From: an uncultured Pelagibacteraceae bacterium
Lineage (GTDB): Bacteria > Pseudomonadota > Alphaproteobacteria > Pelagibacterales > AG-422-B15
Length of the DNA: 33,139 nucleotides
Assembly (NCBI GenBank): GCA_902547315.1
Contig: CACCND010000007.1
Coordinates: forward strand, 32,001-65,139
Reading direction: 5' to 3'
Below are positions 8,590 through 16,459 of the stretch, in pieces. The notes under the pieces are model-generated. The model saw only the letters and a list, made by a program, of their open reading frames with translations. It did no database searches and was not told where the DNA came from. A program made the position numbers and the translations under genes. Each line of letters opens with the position of its first letter. The first letter of the stretch is position 1.

Positions 8590-9555
8590 ATGAGCACTAG
8601 GAAGGTCTATTTTAACGGAGAGTTTATAAACGAAAAGGATGCGAAAATTTCAATTTATGACTCTGCTTTAATGTTCGGGGATATGGTATTTGAGATGACA
8701 AGATCATTCAATAAGGAGCAATTTTTACTGAATGAACATATTGATAGATTATTCGCTTCCGCATCTTATGTTGACATTGACATACCCATGAGTAAATCAG
8801 ACTTATCTAATGCCTGCATTGAAGTAGTTAAACAAAATTTACAAGCTTTTGATAAGGATGACGAGCATCGACTAATGATCAATGTAACTAGAGGAAATTT
8901 GTCGATTTATGAAAATATTGATGGCGCTCAAAATGGAGTGAACATTGTAATTTCTGATTTTCCATTAAAATGGACTGTACAAAGCATGGGCCCTTTATTT
9001 GAAAAAGGCATAAACGCAGTTATTACTAATCAGAAAATAATACCAGCTTATTTATTAGATCCAAAAGTTAAAAGTCGCAGCAGATTACATTACATGATGG
9101 CAAATATTGAGGTTTCCCGACATAAAGGATCAAATAATTGGGCATTATTAACTGATCCCGATGGCTTCATAGCTGAGGGTACTGGTTCAAATTTTTTAAT
9201 TATTAAAAACAATAAATTGATTGGTCCTGAGCCAAGAAATATCTTAAGAGGCATATCTCTTGATTACGTAATAAAAATTGCAAAAGATTTATCCATAGAA
9301 TATGTAGAAAAAAATATTGAACCATATGACGTCTTATTTGCCGATGAAGCATTTATGACAGCAACACCTTTCTGCCTACTTCCAGTTACCTCAATGCATA
9401 ATAAAAAAATAGGTAATGGTAGAATGGGTAATTATACACGAATGATACTAGATGAATGGAGTAAAAGAGTAGGAGTAGAAATAGATAATCAGATAATCTC
9501 ATGGTATAAAGAGTCGAATAACAAACTAACTCCCTATTCAATCAATAAAAAGTAG
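8590..9555 (+). CDS. Class IV (branched-chain/D-amino acid type) PLP aminotransferase
   Basis: The 321-residue protein has the fold-type IV aminotransferase layout. The N-terminus is VYFNGEF...ISIYDSALMFGDMVFE. The likely PLP lysine is Lys161 in DPKVKSRSRL, and a conserved glutamate lies in AEGTGSNFLI. A threonine-rich phosphate-binding segment, FMTATPFCLLPV, sits near the end. Family members transfer amino groups between amino acids and 2-oxo acids (IlvE, D-alanine aminotransferase) or, as lyases, make 4-aminobenzoate. Its place between NeuB and an SDR inside a sugar cluster is unusual. It may supply an amino acid for N-acylation of the sugar, or act on the 2-oxo acid sugar itself; both are inference. 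It lies 5 bp after neuB and overlaps the next gene by 1 bp. Confidence 0.8.
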   Translation: MSTRKVYFNGEFINEKDAKISIYDSALMFGDMVFEMTRSFNKEQFLLNEHIDRLFASASYVDIDIPMSKSDLSNACIEVVKQNLQAFDKDDEHRLMINVTRGNLSIYENIDGAQNGVNIVISDFPLKWTVQSMGPLFEKGINAVITNQKIIPAYLLDPKVKSRSRLHYMMANIEVSRHKGSNNWALLTDPDGFIAEGTGSNFLIIKNNKLIGPEPRNILRGISLDYVIKIAKDLSIEYVEKNIEPYDVLFADEAFMTATPFCLLPVTSMHNKKIGNGRMGNYTRMILDEWSKRVGVEIDNQIISWYKESNNKLTPYSINKK

Positions 9556-10319
9556 TGAAAAATCTTTTTAATCTCAAAGACAAAGTAATAATCGTGACTG
9601 GTGGCGCAAGTGGAAATGGTTTAGCTATATCTAAAGCCTATCTAGATAACGGCGCAAAAGTAGTAATTGTGGACAATGATAATGGTTCTCTAAAATTAGC
9701 AAAAAAAAAATTTCATAAACAATCTGTAGAGATTATTAAAGCTAATGTGAATAATCAAAAAGAACGTGTTATAGTTTTAAGAAGAATTACAAAAAAATTC
9801 AAATTTATTGATTGCTTAGTAAATAATGCTGGAATAAGTATATCGGATAACTCATTAAATTATAAACCGAAAAACTGGGATAAAACTATCAATACAAATT
9901 TATCCTCAATTTTTTTTCTTTCACAATTAGTAATAAAGTACATGATAAAATGTAAAATTAGAGGATCAATAATCAATATTACAAGTTTAGCCTCTAATTT
10001 TGGAATGCCAAATAATCCAGCCTATGTTGCTTCCAAAGGGGGACTAAAATACTTGTCAAAAGCAATGGCCGTTGACGTTGGAAAGCATGGAATAAGAGTT
10101 AATAATATTTGTCCGGGCTATATAAGAACAAATATGACAAATAAAAGTTACAAAAATGTATCATTACGATCGGCTAGAGCTTCTAAAACTATTCTGAATA
10201 AATGGGGCGAAACAAGTGACTTAATTGGTGCGGCTATTTATTTAGCATCTGATGCCTCAAGTTACGTTACAGGAACAGATTTAATTGTAGATGGTGGATG
10301 GACCGCAAAGGGTCTATAA
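9555..10319 (+). CDS. Short-chain dehydrogenase/reductase (module 1)
   Basis: A classical SDR of 254 residues, starting with GTG that overlaps the previous stop by one base. The cofactor motif is GGASGNG at 16-22, followed by the NNAG motif and Asp38-like VDND, which suggests NAD rather than NADP. The catalytic Tyr157 and Lys161 are in YVASKGG, with the serine in NITSLAS. The C-terminal run GTDLIVDGGW is typical of 3-oxoacyl-ACP reductase-like and gluconate 5-dehydrogenase-like SDRs. In this setting oxidation or reduction of a hydroxyl on the sugar or nonulosonate is likely. An acyl-carrier-protein reductase is unlikely here because no acyl-chain genes are near. Confidence 0.82.
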   Translation: MKNLFNLKDKVIIVTGGASGNGLAISKAYLDNGAKVVIVDNDNGSLKLAKKKFHKQSVEIIKANVNNQKERVIVLRRITKKFKFIDCLVNNAGISISDNSLNYKPKNWDKTINTNLSSIFFLSQLVIKYMIKCKIRGSIINITSLASNFGMPNNPAYVASKGGLKYLSKAMAVDVGKHGIRVNNICPGYIRTNMTNKSYKNVSLRSARASKTILNKWGETSDLIGAAIYLASDASSYVTGTDLIVDGGWTAKGL

Positions 10320-10325
10320 GATTAA

Positions 10326-11132
10326 ATGCTTACAAGCAGAGATTTCTATAAAGCATTTAAAACATTAGGGATTAAAAAAGAAGATAATATAATAATTCAC
10401 GCTGCGTTGAAAAAATTTGGCCCGATTTTAAATCATGCCCACGATATAATAGACCCATTGCTTGAAATTTTAACAAGTGAAGGAACATTACTGTGTTCAT
10501 CTAATACAGGGAACATTACTGACCCCAAGTATTGGAAAAATCCACCAGTAAAAAATTATGTTCTCGCGAGGAAATATTTGAGAGCTTTCGATCCTAAATC
10601 TTCACTACCATATCATAGAGGAAAATTGGCTGAGGTTTTTTTTTGTTATCCCAAGGTGTATAGAAGTAATCATCCGGTGAAGTCAGTCATGGCTATAGGA
10701 AAAAATGCAAAATATTTTACAAACTTTCATAATCTTCATGATCCTGAGGGCAAAAACAGTCCATTACATAAATTTTATAAGAAAAATGGAAAATCACTCT
10801 TTATTGGGGCAGATTTGAACTCTTTCTCAGCAATGCACGTTGCCGAAAATTTAGCTGATGTAAGTTATTTATATAATACAGAATGTTTTGTAATTGTAAG
10901 TGAAGGTGGAAAGAAAAAATCAATAAAATTAAAAAAATATTCAATTGCCTTAAACTTTAACAGGATTGAAGACCAACTTATAGATGAAGGTTTTATTAAA
11001 ATTATAAAAGTAAATAATGTTAAAATACAGTTAGCAAATACAAAAAAATGTGTCGATTATGCTACCAAGATATTAAAAAATGACCCTGAATACTTTCTTT
11101 TCAATAAAAAAGGAGAAAGAAACGAGGTATAG
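10326..11132 (+). CDS. AAC(3)-family N-acyltransferase
   Basis: The 268-residue protein matches the aminoglycoside N3-acetyltransferase family. It starts with a helical segment and DNIIIHAALKKFG, then PYHRGKLAEVF, SNHPVKSVMAIGKNA with His116, and SPLHKFYKKNGKSLFIGA followed by a conserved MHVAE. This fold uses acetyl-CoA or another acyl-CoA to acylate an amino group. In polysaccharide loci such proteins are better read as amino-sugar N-acyltransferases than as resistance genes. Here it could acylate the amino group of the module 1 nonulosonate or its precursor. It lies 6 bp after the SDR and is followed by a 66 bp gap, the largest gap in the long run. Confidence 0.8.
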   Translation: MLTSRDFYKAFKTLGIKKEDNIIIHAALKKFGPILNHAHDIIDPLLEILTSEGTLLCSSNTGNITDPKYWKNPPVKNYVLARKYLRAFDPKSSLPYHRGKLAEVFFCYPKVYRSNHPVKSVMAIGKNAKYFTNFHNLHDPEGKNSPLHKFYKKNGKSLFIGADLNSFSAMHVAENLADVSYLYNTECFVIVSEGGKKKSIKLKKYSIALNFNRIEDQLIDEGFIKIIKVNNVKIQLANTKKCVDYATKILKNDPEYFLFNKKGERNEV

Positions 11133-11184
11133 TATTTCTTAAATTATTTTTTAATCGATGTAATTAGTATAAAATAAACGCAAA

Positions 11185-11189
11185 AAGGA
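11185..11189 (+). promoter_or_regulatory. Ribosome binding site that fixes a TTG start
   Basis: AAGGA lies 9 bases before the TTG at 11199. Strong Shine-Dalgarno sequences are rare in this window, so this one supports the unusual start of the radical SAM gene. A TATAAAAT at 11168-11175 just upstream might be a -10 of an internal promoter, but no convincing -35 was found. Confidence 0.5.
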
Positions 11190-11198
11190 CAGCATATT

Positions 11199-12368
11199 TT
11201 GAATAGCAATAAAGATACTGGTTATAATGAGTCTATTGATAAAATAAAACAATCAAGAGATACAGAAGTACAATCCATCGATATTAAGATTAATCAGAGC
11301 TCTATTGAAAATAAAATATCTCAAGACGCAAAGTACTATGATGTTGTAGATGATGAACACGCTAAAGCCTTCATTGATTATTTCCGTGAAAATAACAAAT
11401 TAATATTTAGCTTAACGAAGGCTGAAGAAATCTTCTGTAATTTTCAAACGGATAATAAAAAAATTATTGAATATTTGATTTTTAGGTACAAGTTTAGATA
11501 TTCATCTCAGAAAAAGTTTGCTTTTGCTTATCCACTATATTTACTAATTGAACCAGTGAGTACTTGTAATTTACGATGTCCATTTTGTTTTCAAACAGAT
11601 AAGTCTTTTACAAAAAAACCTTTCATGGGTGTAATGGATTTTGAATTATTTAAAAAAGTAGTTGATGAAGCTAATGATATAGGGGTAAGAGCAATTACAT
11701 TGGGTAGTAGAGGCGAGCCTACATTGCACAAAAAATTTGCTGATATGATAAGTTATATATCATCGAAAGAAAAAATTTTTGAATTAAAGATTAATACAAA
11801 TGCAACATTTTTAACTAAGGAAGTTTCTAGAGCAATTTTAGAAAATAAAGTTAACCAGGTAGTTATATCTGGTGATCATTATATAAAAGATGAGTATGAA
11901 AGACTCAGGCTAGGATCTAATTTTGACGAAGTAGTATCAAATGTCGATCAATTATATAATATGCGAAAAAAAGATTTCCCTAATTCGATTACTGAAATAA
12001 GAATTTCTGGAGTTGATAATGAAAAGAATTTAAACAGGGAAGCATATAAAAACTTTTGGATAAAAAGAGCAGATCATGTAGTCGCTCAATACCCTCTAGA
12101 GAGATGGAATACTTATGAAAATGAAGTTATAAAAGACTTAGATGATCCTTGCGAATATTTATGGGACAGGATGTATGTATGGTTTGATGGAAAAGTGAAT
12201 CCTTGCGATGCTGATTATAAAAGTTACTTAAGTTACGGTGATGTAAATGAAAATACAATCAGTGATATTTGGAATGGTAATACTATAAATAATCTCAGGG
12301 AGGATCACTTGAATAGAAAGAGAACGCAAATAGAACCATGTAATAAATGCGGCGTTACATTCAAGTGA
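11199..12368 (+). CDS. Radical SAM enzyme with partial SPASM-like C-terminus
   Basis: Cys123, Cys127 and Cys130 form the CxxxCxxC motif (STCNLRCPFCF) that binds the [4Fe-4S] cluster and SAM. The barrel follows, with GSRGEPTLH as the GGEP-like motif. The C-terminal part has DPCEYLWDR, NPCDADYK, GDVNENTISDIWNG and a closing PCNKCG, which resembles the auxiliary-cluster SPASM/twitch region but with fewer cysteines than the full motif. The first 110 residues are a hydrophilic extension of unknown role. TTG is used as start, backed by AAGGA nine bases upstream. Related enzymes do dehydrations, epimerisations or carbon-skeleton changes. The place in module 1 suggests a radical step on the sugar or nonulosonate (inference); the substrate is not known. 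Confidence 0.82.
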   Translation: MNSNKDTGYNESIDKIKQSRDTEVQSIDIKINQSSIENKISQDAKYYDVVDDEHAKAFIDYFRENNKLIFSLTKAEEIFCNFQTDNKKIIEYLIFRYKFRYSSQKKFAFAYPLYLLIEPVSTCNLRCPFCFQTDKSFTKKPFMGVMDFELFKKVVDEANDIGVRAITLGSRGEPTLHKKFADMISYISSKEKIFELKINTNATFLTKEVSRAILENKVNQVVISGDHYIKDEYERLRLGSNFDEVVSNVDQLYNMRKKDFPNSITEIRISGVDNEKNLNREAYKNFWIKRADHVVAQYPLERWNTYENEVIKDLDDPCEYLWDRMYVWFDGKVNPCDADYKSYLSYGDVNENTISDIWNGNTINNLREDHLNRKRTQIEPCNKCGVTFK

Positions 12369-13285
12369 AGTCCCAGGCAGCAATCATAGGAAATGGATCA
12401 CAATCAGCACGTATTCAAAAAATACTAAAAAAAAAAGGTATCAAATTTTCAGTTTTTACTCGAAAAAATTTAAGTTGTCTTAAAAAAGTAATATCTAATG
12501 ACGATATATTATATGTATTTATATGCTCACCCAACAATACACATTTAAAGTATATAAAACAGTTTGATAAAAAAAAATTTATTTTTTGCGAAAAGCCGCC
12601 AGTTAATAAATTTTCAGATTTAAAGAAATTAAAAAGTCTTTATACAAAAAATTTGTATTTTAATTATAATTACCGTTTCTCTTCAATTGCAAAAATAATT
12701 GAGCAAAGAAAAAAGTACAAATTAGGAGAGCTTTTACATGGCAATATAATAGTAGGTCATGGATTAGCGTCTAAGAAAGATTATGCGTACTCGTGGAGGT
12801 CAAATAGAAGAAAATGTCCAAAAGGAGTATTTGAAATAGTTTCAATACACTTAATCGATATCATTAATTTTTATTTTGATATAAAGAAAATCGATAGACC
12901 GCAATTACTAAATTACTCAAATATTGGAAACAGTTATGATACTTCATTTATTTCTTTGAAATTAAAAAACAAAAGTAAAATTAATATATTTACCTCATAC
13001 TTTACCCCATATCATGAGGAATGGTCATTGATTTTCTCTAATGGTGTAATTAAATACGAAAATAATATTATTACTATAAGAGGCCCAAGATCAACTTTTG
13101 ATAAAAAAGGTTTTTTTAAAAAACCAAAAATTATTTTTAGAAAAAATATATCAGAAGAAAAAGATTATAATTTTTCACTTCATAACAGTGTAGAGTATTT
13201 TTTAAATTTAGCAAAAAATAGTAAGGCAATTCCAAAAAAATTATTTAATAAGGCAATTCAATCAAATAGTATTCTTTTAATGTAA
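12365..13285 (+). CDS. Gfo/Idh/MocA-family oxidoreductase
   Basis: An NAD(P)-binding Rossmann N-terminus (QAAIIGNGSQSARI) is followed by VFICSPNNTH and the hallmark CEKPP, with the conserved lysine at residue 77 in this numbering. The C-terminal half is strand-rich like the substrate domain of the family. I prefer the GTG at 12365: it overlaps the previous stop as GTGA, and it puts the Rossmann strand at the usual distance. An ATG at 12347 would add six residues and a 22 bp overlap. Members oxidise or reduce sugars and inositols, and some act on nucleotide-activated amino sugars. A run of ten A residues lies near 12427-12436, which would be a slippage-prone site. Here it is presumably a tailoring dehydrogenase of module 1. 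Confidence 0.8.
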   Translation: MKSQAAIIGNGSQSARIQKILKKKGIKFSVFTRKNLSCLKKVISNDDILYVFICSPNNTHLKYIKQFDKKKFIFCEKPPVNKFSDLKKLKSLYTKNLYFNYNYRFSSIAKIIEQRKKYKLGELLHGNIIVGHGLASKKDYAYSWRSNRRKCPKGVFEIVSIHLIDIINFYFDIKKIDRPQLLNYSNIGNSYDTSFISLKLKNKSKINIFTSYFTPYHEEWSLIFSNGVIKYENNIITIRGPRSTFDKKGFFKKPKIIFRKNISEEKDYNFSLHNSVEYFLNLAKNSKAIPKKLFNKAIQSNSILLM

Positions 13286-13295
13286 TAATATATAT

Positions 13296-13970
13296 ATGGA
13301 AATTACCGCAATTATACCAGCAAGGGGAAACTCAAAAGGGATAAAAAGAAAAAACTTAATTAATTTTTGTAATAAACCTCTAATTTATTGGTCCATAAAA
13401 CAAGCGTTGGAGTCAAAGTTGATTACTAATGTAGTTGTTACTTCAGATAACTCAGAGATATTGAATTTCTCTGAAAAATGTGGAGCAATTACCATCAAAA
13501 GACCAATTAAAATTTCAGGAGATAAAGCAACTTCAGAGAGCGCTCTGATTCATGCTATAAAAACAATTAATTTTGAAATTGATGTGATAGTATTTCTACA
13601 AGCAACCTCTCCATTGAGGAGTACAAATGATATTGATAATGCTATTAAAAAATTCTTGAAGGATAAGTCATCTTCTTTATTTTCTGGATCAAAAATGAAC
13701 GACTTCAACATTTGGTCGAAATCCAAGAGAAACCTAAAAAGTATAAATTATAACTGGAAAAAAAGAACAATTCGTCAAAGTAAAAAAAATGAGATTTGGT
13801 GTGAAAACGGTTCTATATATGTTACAAAACCAAAACATTTGTTAAAAAATAAAAATAGACTAACAAAAAAAATAACTATTTATGAAATGTTACCTTATCA
13901 AGCATTTGAAATTGATGAGATAGAAGATATTCCTTTTATGGAAACAATTTTTCGTAAATTTTTTTTGTAG
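13296..13970 (+). CDS. neuA: NeuA-type CMP-nonulosonate synthetase (module 1)
   Basis: The enzyme activates a nonulosonic acid with CTP to give the CMP sugar used by transferases. The nucleotide-binding signature IIPARGNSKGIKRKN is at residues 5-19, followed by KPLIYWSI, VTSDN and the conserved QATSPLRS. WCENGSIYV and an IDEIED end segment are the usual late motifs. At 224 residues it has only the cytidylyltransferase domain, without a fused hydrolase or phosphatase. It differs from the two other NeuA copies here at the loop after the third strand (IKRPIKISGDK against VPFLRPKK). It closes the run of module 1 genes, 10 bp after the Gfo/Idh/MocA gene and 11 bp before a GT-B-like gene. Confidence 0.88.
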   Translation: MEITAIIPARGNSKGIKRKNLINFCNKPLIYWSIKQALESKLITNVVVTSDNSEILNFSEKCGAITIKRPIKISGDKATSESALIHAIKTINFEIDVIVFLQATSPLRSTNDIDNAIKKFLKDKSSSLFSGSKMNDFNIWSKSKRNLKSINYNWKKRTIRQSKKNEIWCENGSIYVTKPKHLLKNKNRLTKKITIYEMLPYQAFEIDEIEDIPFMETIFRKFFL

Positions 13971-13981
13971 TGAGTAATTAG

Positions 13982-15415
13982 ATGAAAATATGCATTGCTA
14001 CCAACTCAGGCTTTCAAGTTAGATATATATTACAGTCAGATATTTTCAAAAGGCTAAAAAGTCAAAATGTGGAAATAAAAATAGTTTGCTTTCCATCTGA
14101 AATCGAATTTATAAAAGATATAACAAATAATGAAGTTGAAATATTTTCTGAACCAGAAAGGCCGATTAAGAGCAGTGTAGAAAAATATCTTGAGTATATG
14201 CGTTTTTTTACGAGAGCAAGATATAATTCTACATCTGAGGAAATATATCAAAGGATGTTTAAACTAGGAACTTCACCGCTAAGAAGATTTGGAATACATG
14301 CATTAATGATGCTATCTAGATTAATAAGAAATTTAAGTCTGTTAAGATATTTTTTTGTATATTTAGAAAAATTATTTTCAAATTACTCAGACTATTCAAA
14401 ATTACTTAAAGACATCAAACCAGACTTATTAATACTTAATAGTCATGGTGCTTTTGGATTTGATAAGTATATTGCATACGCAGCAAAGGATCAGAGCATT
14501 AAGATTTGTACTGTTATTTTAAGTTGGGATAATGTCACATCACAAACTTACCCAGCATACTATGCAAATTATGTAATTGCCTGGACCGAAATAATGAAAA
14601 AGAATATTGTAAGTCTTATCGATTATAAACCAGACCAAGTTTTAGTGGGTGGTTCAGCTTATTTTGATAAGTATTACTCCGAAAGTGGACACAACGATAC
14701 TGCTGAAATACTGAAAAAAAATGGCCTAAATCAAAATAAAAAGCTCATTTTTTTTGCAACTCGTTCTCCTAATACATATCCTTGGCATCCAAATGTTGCA
14801 AAAACTATTGCAGAAGCAATAAATAATCATAATGAATTAAATGATTGTCAACTTGTTATTCGGCCACATCCAATACATTACCGTACGAATAGCAATGGAG
14901 ATATGGTATATAATGATGTGTTAGAAAAATATATTGAAATATCAGAAAATTATCCAAATATTTATCTAAATATTCCTGAGGTTTATAAAAATACAAATGC
15001 ATTTCTAATGAAATCTACAGACGCAGTTTCGTTAAGAGAGCTAATGGATGCCTCTAATGTTATTATCAATATTTTTTCGACAATTAATATTGAAGCTGCA
15101 ATATTAAATAAACCAATAATAAATATTTGCTACGAATATGACAAGCCCATGTATAAATTTAATCGTGAAAATCCTAGGTTTAATATTCTTTCTGATGCAA
15201 GAGAAACGCACAATCAAAGAATTGTCGACTCAGGAGGTGCAGCTATAGCCTATAGTGAATTACAACTTATTGAGCATATAAAAAGATATATAAATAACCC
15301 AGAGTTAGATGAACATGGACGAAAATTAATTTGTGATCGTGAAGTTGGTCCAAATAGGGGTAATGCAGGAAACACGATAGCAGATATGATAATTGGTTAT
15401 TCAAACAATTTATAA
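13982..15415 (+). CDS. Putative GT-B-fold transferase, CDP-glycerol-phosphotransferase/capsule-like
   Basis: A 477-residue soluble protein with two Rossmann-like halves. The N-terminal lobe starts MKICIATNSGFQVR and includes a basic, hydrophobic stretch near 95-125. ILSWDNVTSQ near 180 matches a motif seen in capsule-type and poly(glycerophosphate) transferases. Next come VLVGGSAYFD, LVIRPHPIHYR near 290 (the RPHP loop), and INIFSTINIEAAILNKPI near 360-378 with the donor-binding glutamate. The family includes transferases that use CMP- and CDP-activated donors. It directly follows neuA of module 1, so it is the best candidate to use that CMP sugar, which is inference. The ABC-exporter gene starts on the next base after its stop. 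Confidence 0.68.
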   Translation: MKICIATNSGFQVRYILQSDIFKRLKSQNVEIKIVCFPSEIEFIKDITNNEVEIFSEPERPIKSSVEKYLEYMRFFTRARYNSTSEEIYQRMFKLGTSPLRRFGIHALMMLSRLIRNLSLLRYFFVYLEKLFSNYSDYSKLLKDIKPDLLILNSHGAFGFDKYIAYAAKDQSIKICTVILSWDNVTSQTYPAYYANYVIAWTEIMKKNIVSLIDYKPDQVLVGGSAYFDKYYSESGHNDTAEILKKNGLNQNKKLIFFATRSPNTYPWHPNVAKTIAEAINNHNELNDCQLVIRPHPIHYRTNSNGDMVYNDVLEKYIEISENYPNIYLNIPEVYKNTNAFLMKSTDAVSLRELMDASNVIINIFSTINIEAAILNKPIINICYEYDKPMYKFNRENPRFNILSDARETHNQRIVDSGGAAIAYSELQLIEHIKRYINNPELDEHGRKLICDREVGPNRGNAGNTIADMIIGYSNNL

Positions 15416-16459
15416 ATGCATATGAACCCTTTTGACAGATTTTACAATGTCATTAAGTTTTTAGGTTATTATTTTAAATCATTAGTTTTTATGTCCGGTC
15501 CTCATAAAGGTCTATTACTATTAACATTAATTATTTTCATTCTAAACAGTATCTGTGAAATTATTTTTACCTTTGGCATTATTGGTTTTGGAGCAAGCTA
15601 TTTAAATACTTCTAATGAGCTTCCTGAAATTTATGAATTATCAGTTACTTATTTAAAAAATATTTTTATTGGAAGTTTTAATTTGAGCAATGAACAATTA
15701 ATAATTTTATTTTTACTAGTTTTTCTGATCTTACGACAAATTTTGCAAGGTATTCAACTTTCTTTTCAGCATTTTACAAATAATTTAGTTGCTGCACATA
15801 TTAGAACGCAAATTGTTAAAAATCTTTCACAGATAAGTATTGATAAAAAAGATCATAAGTCTGGCTCAATAGAACAAGTTATTTCCCAAGATAGTAAATT
15901 TACAAGTCAAACATTAATTATCATGTTTAAGAGTATAAGTAGTTTTTTTTTATTACTTTGTATGGGAGTGCTAATGTTTGATATCTCAATTTCATTATTT
16001 TTCTATGTATTATTAATATCATTTTTAATTGTTCCTTTTAAATATTTTTATTCTATGATTATTGTGAAGGCCGCAAATAGATCAAAGTCTTTAGAATATA
16101 ACTTAATGAATTTAATTGCAGATATAACAAGTGGAATAAGCGATATCACAAGGAATACCATTGATAAATTTAAAACCAGAGCTTCAGAATCATCAGCTAA
16201 AGAGACTCGATTTCGCCTGCTTCTTGCATGGGAACCAGTAATCATACAAGTAATTGCAATAACTCTTGTACTATTTATTTTTATTAATTTGACAAACAAC
16301 AGCGCACTGACAGCTACCCAATTAGCGTCCTTTGGATTTTTAATTTACAGAAGTCTTCCGTATCTTACTAAGGCTAGTAAGGATATAAATTCTTTTATCT
16401 CAAGACGCGAATTAGTAAATAGAACATACAAAAAATACATTAATAATGTGAATGAATAA
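15416..16459 (+). CDS. ABC exporter transmembrane half without an ATPase domain
   Basis: The 347-residue protein has six hydrophobic segments (near 37-60, 95-112, 175-195, 197-213, 280-297 and 305-320), as in the membrane domain of type I (MsbA-like) ABC exporters. The coupling-helix region DKKDHKSGSIEQVISQDSKF, equivalent to the intracellular loops of flippases, is present. The protein ends in EN-rich sequence just where the nucleotide-binding domain would begin. No Walker A (GxxGxGK[ST]), ABC signature (LSGGQ) or Walker B is found here or in the next gene. It could pair with an ATPase encoded elsewhere, or be a degraded remnant, yet it is intact and in frame. A lipid-linked oligosaccharide would be the expected cargo. 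A second ATG at 15422 is an alternative start. Confidence 0.78.
   Translation: MHMNPFDRFYNVIKFLGYYFKSLVFMSGPHKGLLLLTLIIFILNSICEIIFTFGIIGFGASYLNTSNELPEIYELSVTYLKNIFIGSFNLSNEQLIILFLLVFLILRQILQGIQLSFQHFTNNLVAAHIRTQIVKNLSQISIDKKDHKSGSIEQVISQDSKFTSQTLIIMFKSISSFFLLLCMGVLMFDISISLFFYVLLISFLIVPFKYFYSMIIVKAANRSKSLEYNLMNLIADITSGISDITRNTIDKFKTRASESSAKETRFRLLLAWEPVIIQVIAITLVLFIFINLTNNSALTATQLASFGFLIYRSLPYLTKASKDINSFISRRELVNRTYKKYINNVNE

Noticed and set aside
10326-11132. Reading the AAC(3)-like gene as an aminoglycoside resistance gene
   Set aside because: The family is broad, and the gene lies inside a sugar-acid pathway with no resistance or mobile-element genes near; an amino-sugar acyltransferase fits better.
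12427-12436. Run of ten A residues in the Gfo/Idh/MocA gene (and similar runs near 1201 and 9701)
   Set aside because: Such runs could allow slippage or phase variation, but they encode Lys-rich stretches in a very AT-rich genome and frames stay open, so no special role is claimed.
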